Of a DNA stretch of 14,423 nt, positions 13,346 through 14,423 are shown in pieces. Under the pieces are notes generated by a model, which was not told the DNA's origin, made no database searches, and was given only the letters and a program-made list of their open reading frames with translations. A program made the translations under genes and the position numbers. The stretch spans positions 1 through 14,423 of the forward strand of contig CAYGLV010000060.1 of NCBI GenBank assembly GCA_964351025.1, given 5' to 3'. How positions within the stretch are numbered: position 1 is the stretch's first letter; every line of letters begins with the position of its first letter. The DNA is from CAYGLV01 sp964351025 (GTDB taxonomy: Bacteria; Actinomycetota; Thermoleophilia; Gaiellales; Gaiellaceae).

Positions 13346-14371
13346 ATGGAGTACCGCACCCTCGGACGCACCGGCGTCAAGGTGAGCCCGCTCTGCCTCG
13401 GCACGATGATGTTCGGCGCGTGGGGGAACCCGGACCACGAGGACTCGATCCGGATCATCCACCGCGCGCTCGACGCGGGGATCAACTTCGTCGACACGGC
13501 CGACATGTATTCGGACGGAGAGAATGAGGAGATCGTCGGCAAGGCACTCGCGGGCGGTAGGCGCGACGGGGTCGTGCTCGCGACGAAGTTCCATTTCAGG
13601 ATGGGCGACGACCCGAACCAGCGGGGGAACTCCCGCCGCTGGATCATCCAGGCGGTCGACAACAGCCTCCGGCGGCTCGGAACGGACTGGATCGACCTGT
13701 ACCAGGTGCACCGGCCCGACCCGGACACCGACATCGACGAGACGCTTGGCGCCCTGAGCGACCTCGTCCGCGCCGGCAAGATCCGCCATTTCGGCAGTTC
13801 CACGTTTCCCGCGTCCCAGATCGTGGAAGCGCAGTGGGTCGCGCAGCGGCGCGGGTACGAGCGCTTCGTCTGCGACCAGCCGCCCTACTCGATCCTCGCC
13901 CGCGGGATCGAGTCCGAAGTGCTGCCCGTCTGCCAGAGCTACGGCATGGGCACGATCACGTGGAGCCCGCTGGCCGGCGGCTGGCTCAGCGGCGGCTTCC
14001 GCAAGGGCACGGAGATCCCGGACTCGCGGCGCGCCACGCGGCTCCCGGACCGCTACGACCTCGCGCTCCCGGGCAACCAGGCCAAGCTCGACGCGGCCGA
14101 GGAGCTCGCCCAGCTCGCCGAGGAGGTCGGCATCAGCCTCGTCCACCTGGCGCTCGCGTTCGTGCTCGAGCATCCGGGGGTCACGGCGCCGATCGTCGGG
14201 CCGCGCACGATGGAGCAGCTCGAGACGCAGCTGGGCGCCGCCGAGCTACGGCTCGACACGGCCGTGCTCGACCGCATCGACGAGATCGTCCCGCCGGGCA
14301 CGAATCTCAACGTCGCCGACGCCGGCTGGACGCCGCCGGCGCTCGCCGACTCGTCGCTGCGCCGCCGCTAG
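13346..14371 (+). CDS. Aldo/keto reductase
   Basis: A 341-residue NADPH-dependent aldo/keto reductase TIM barrel. The catalytic tetrad is complete: D50 and Y55 in FVDTADMYSDG, K81 in LATKFHF and H122 in LYQVHRPDPD. The N terminus MEYRTLGRTGVKVSPLCLGT and the C-terminal APIVGPRTMEQLETQLGA, which holds the cofactor-phosphate-binding segment, are standard. The overall form resembles the long bacterial AKRs of the YajO or glyceraldehyde-phosphate-reductase type, and the physiological aldehyde or ketone is unknown. ATG 13346 lies 7 nt after TAGGCT, and no Shine-Dalgarno site is present. It stands alone after a strong terminator. The 52 bp left in the window after its stop show nothing I can name. 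Confidence 0.93.
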   Translation: MEYRTLGRTGVKVSPLCLGTMMFGAWGNPDHEDSIRIIHRALDAGINFVDTADMYSDGENEEIVGKALAGGRRDGVVLATKFHFRMGDDPNQRGNSRRWIIQAVDNSLRRLGTDWIDLYQVHRPDPDTDIDETLGALSDLVRAGKIRHFGSSTFPASQIVEAQWVAQRRGYERFVCDQPPYSILARGIESEVLPVCQSYGMGTITWSPLAGGWLSGGFRKGTEIPDSRRATRLPDRYDLALPGNQAKLDAAEELAQLAEEVGISLVHLALAFVLEHPGVTAPIVGPRTMEQLETQLGAAELRLDTAVLDRIDEIVPPGTNLNVADAGWTPPALADSSLRRR

Positions 14372-14423
14372 CCCTCGTCTAGATCGGGGCCGGCGTGTCT
14401 TGCGTCAAACGCGTCCGCAACGG

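Noticed and set aside
14372..14423. Minus-strand promoter-like sequence (TTGACG and TCTAGA) in the last 52 bp
   Set aside because: It would point into the antisense of the aldo/keto reductase gene, the spacing is poor, and the window ends too soon to judge.

Overview
The window is about 14.4 kb of very GC-rich, densely packed bacterial DNA. It has frequent GTG starts, ATGA and longer gene overlaps, strongly G/C-ending codons and few Shine-Dalgarno sites. This fits a high-GC actinobacterial lineage. Thermoleophilia (Gaiellales/Solirubrobacterales-like) is my best guess from the gene types, but nothing in the window proves it. A run of exactly 100 Ns inside a tandem repeat marks a scaffold gap of unknown true length, as in draft or metagenomic assemblies.

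Layout. (1) 1-2359, plus strand: a low-specificity threonine aldolase overlapping an S12-type serine hydrolase. (2) 2356-3393, minus strand: a Ca2+/H+ antiporter, whose stop codon overlaps that of the hydrolase. (3) 3519-4540, plus strand: a nine-cysteine protein of unknown function, then a peptidoglycan-binding/M15-type zinc peptidase whose start codon is unclear. (4) 4537-5397, minus strand: endonuclease IV (nfo), with its stop overlapping the peptidase stop at a CTAG. (5) 5415-6674, plus strand: glutamyl-tRNA synthetase, divergent from nfo across only 17 bp. (6) 6690-9519, plus strand: M3-like zinc oligopeptidase, MaoC-type hydratase and a threonine-dehydratase-like PLP enzyme, overlapping head to tail. 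(7) 9535-11579, plus strand: a Gfo/Idh/MocA oxidoreductase and an AP-endonuclease-2-type sugar isomerase in ATGA overlap. (8) 11580-11901: an array of 25-bp tandem repeats broken by the N gap. (9) 11902-13103: a DUF2237 protein and a secreted metzincin-like protein with a QExxH variant. (10) A strong palindromic terminator, then an aldo/keto reductase (13346-14371).

Most of these are ordinary metabolic or housekeeping genes: amino-acid turnover (threonine aldolase, threonine-dehydratase-like lyase), sugar or polyol catabolism (oxidoreductase plus isomerase), base-excision repair, tRNA charging and peptide or wall turnover. I see no defence island, phage, transposon, CRISPR array, rRNA or tRNA gene.

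The most interesting signals lie between genes. Nearly every gene that begins a transcription unit has a TANNNT box (usually TAGGCT, TACGCT or TAGATT) ending 6-9 nt before its start codon, which implies widespread leaderless transcription. In the nfo/gltX gap one symmetric heptamer, TAGGCTA, sits exactly midway between two start codons 18 bp apart, so it can act as the -10 element in both directions. The other leads are the dyad-built 25-bp repeat array, the QExxH secreted protein, the nine-cysteine protein and the peptidase gene without a normal start.
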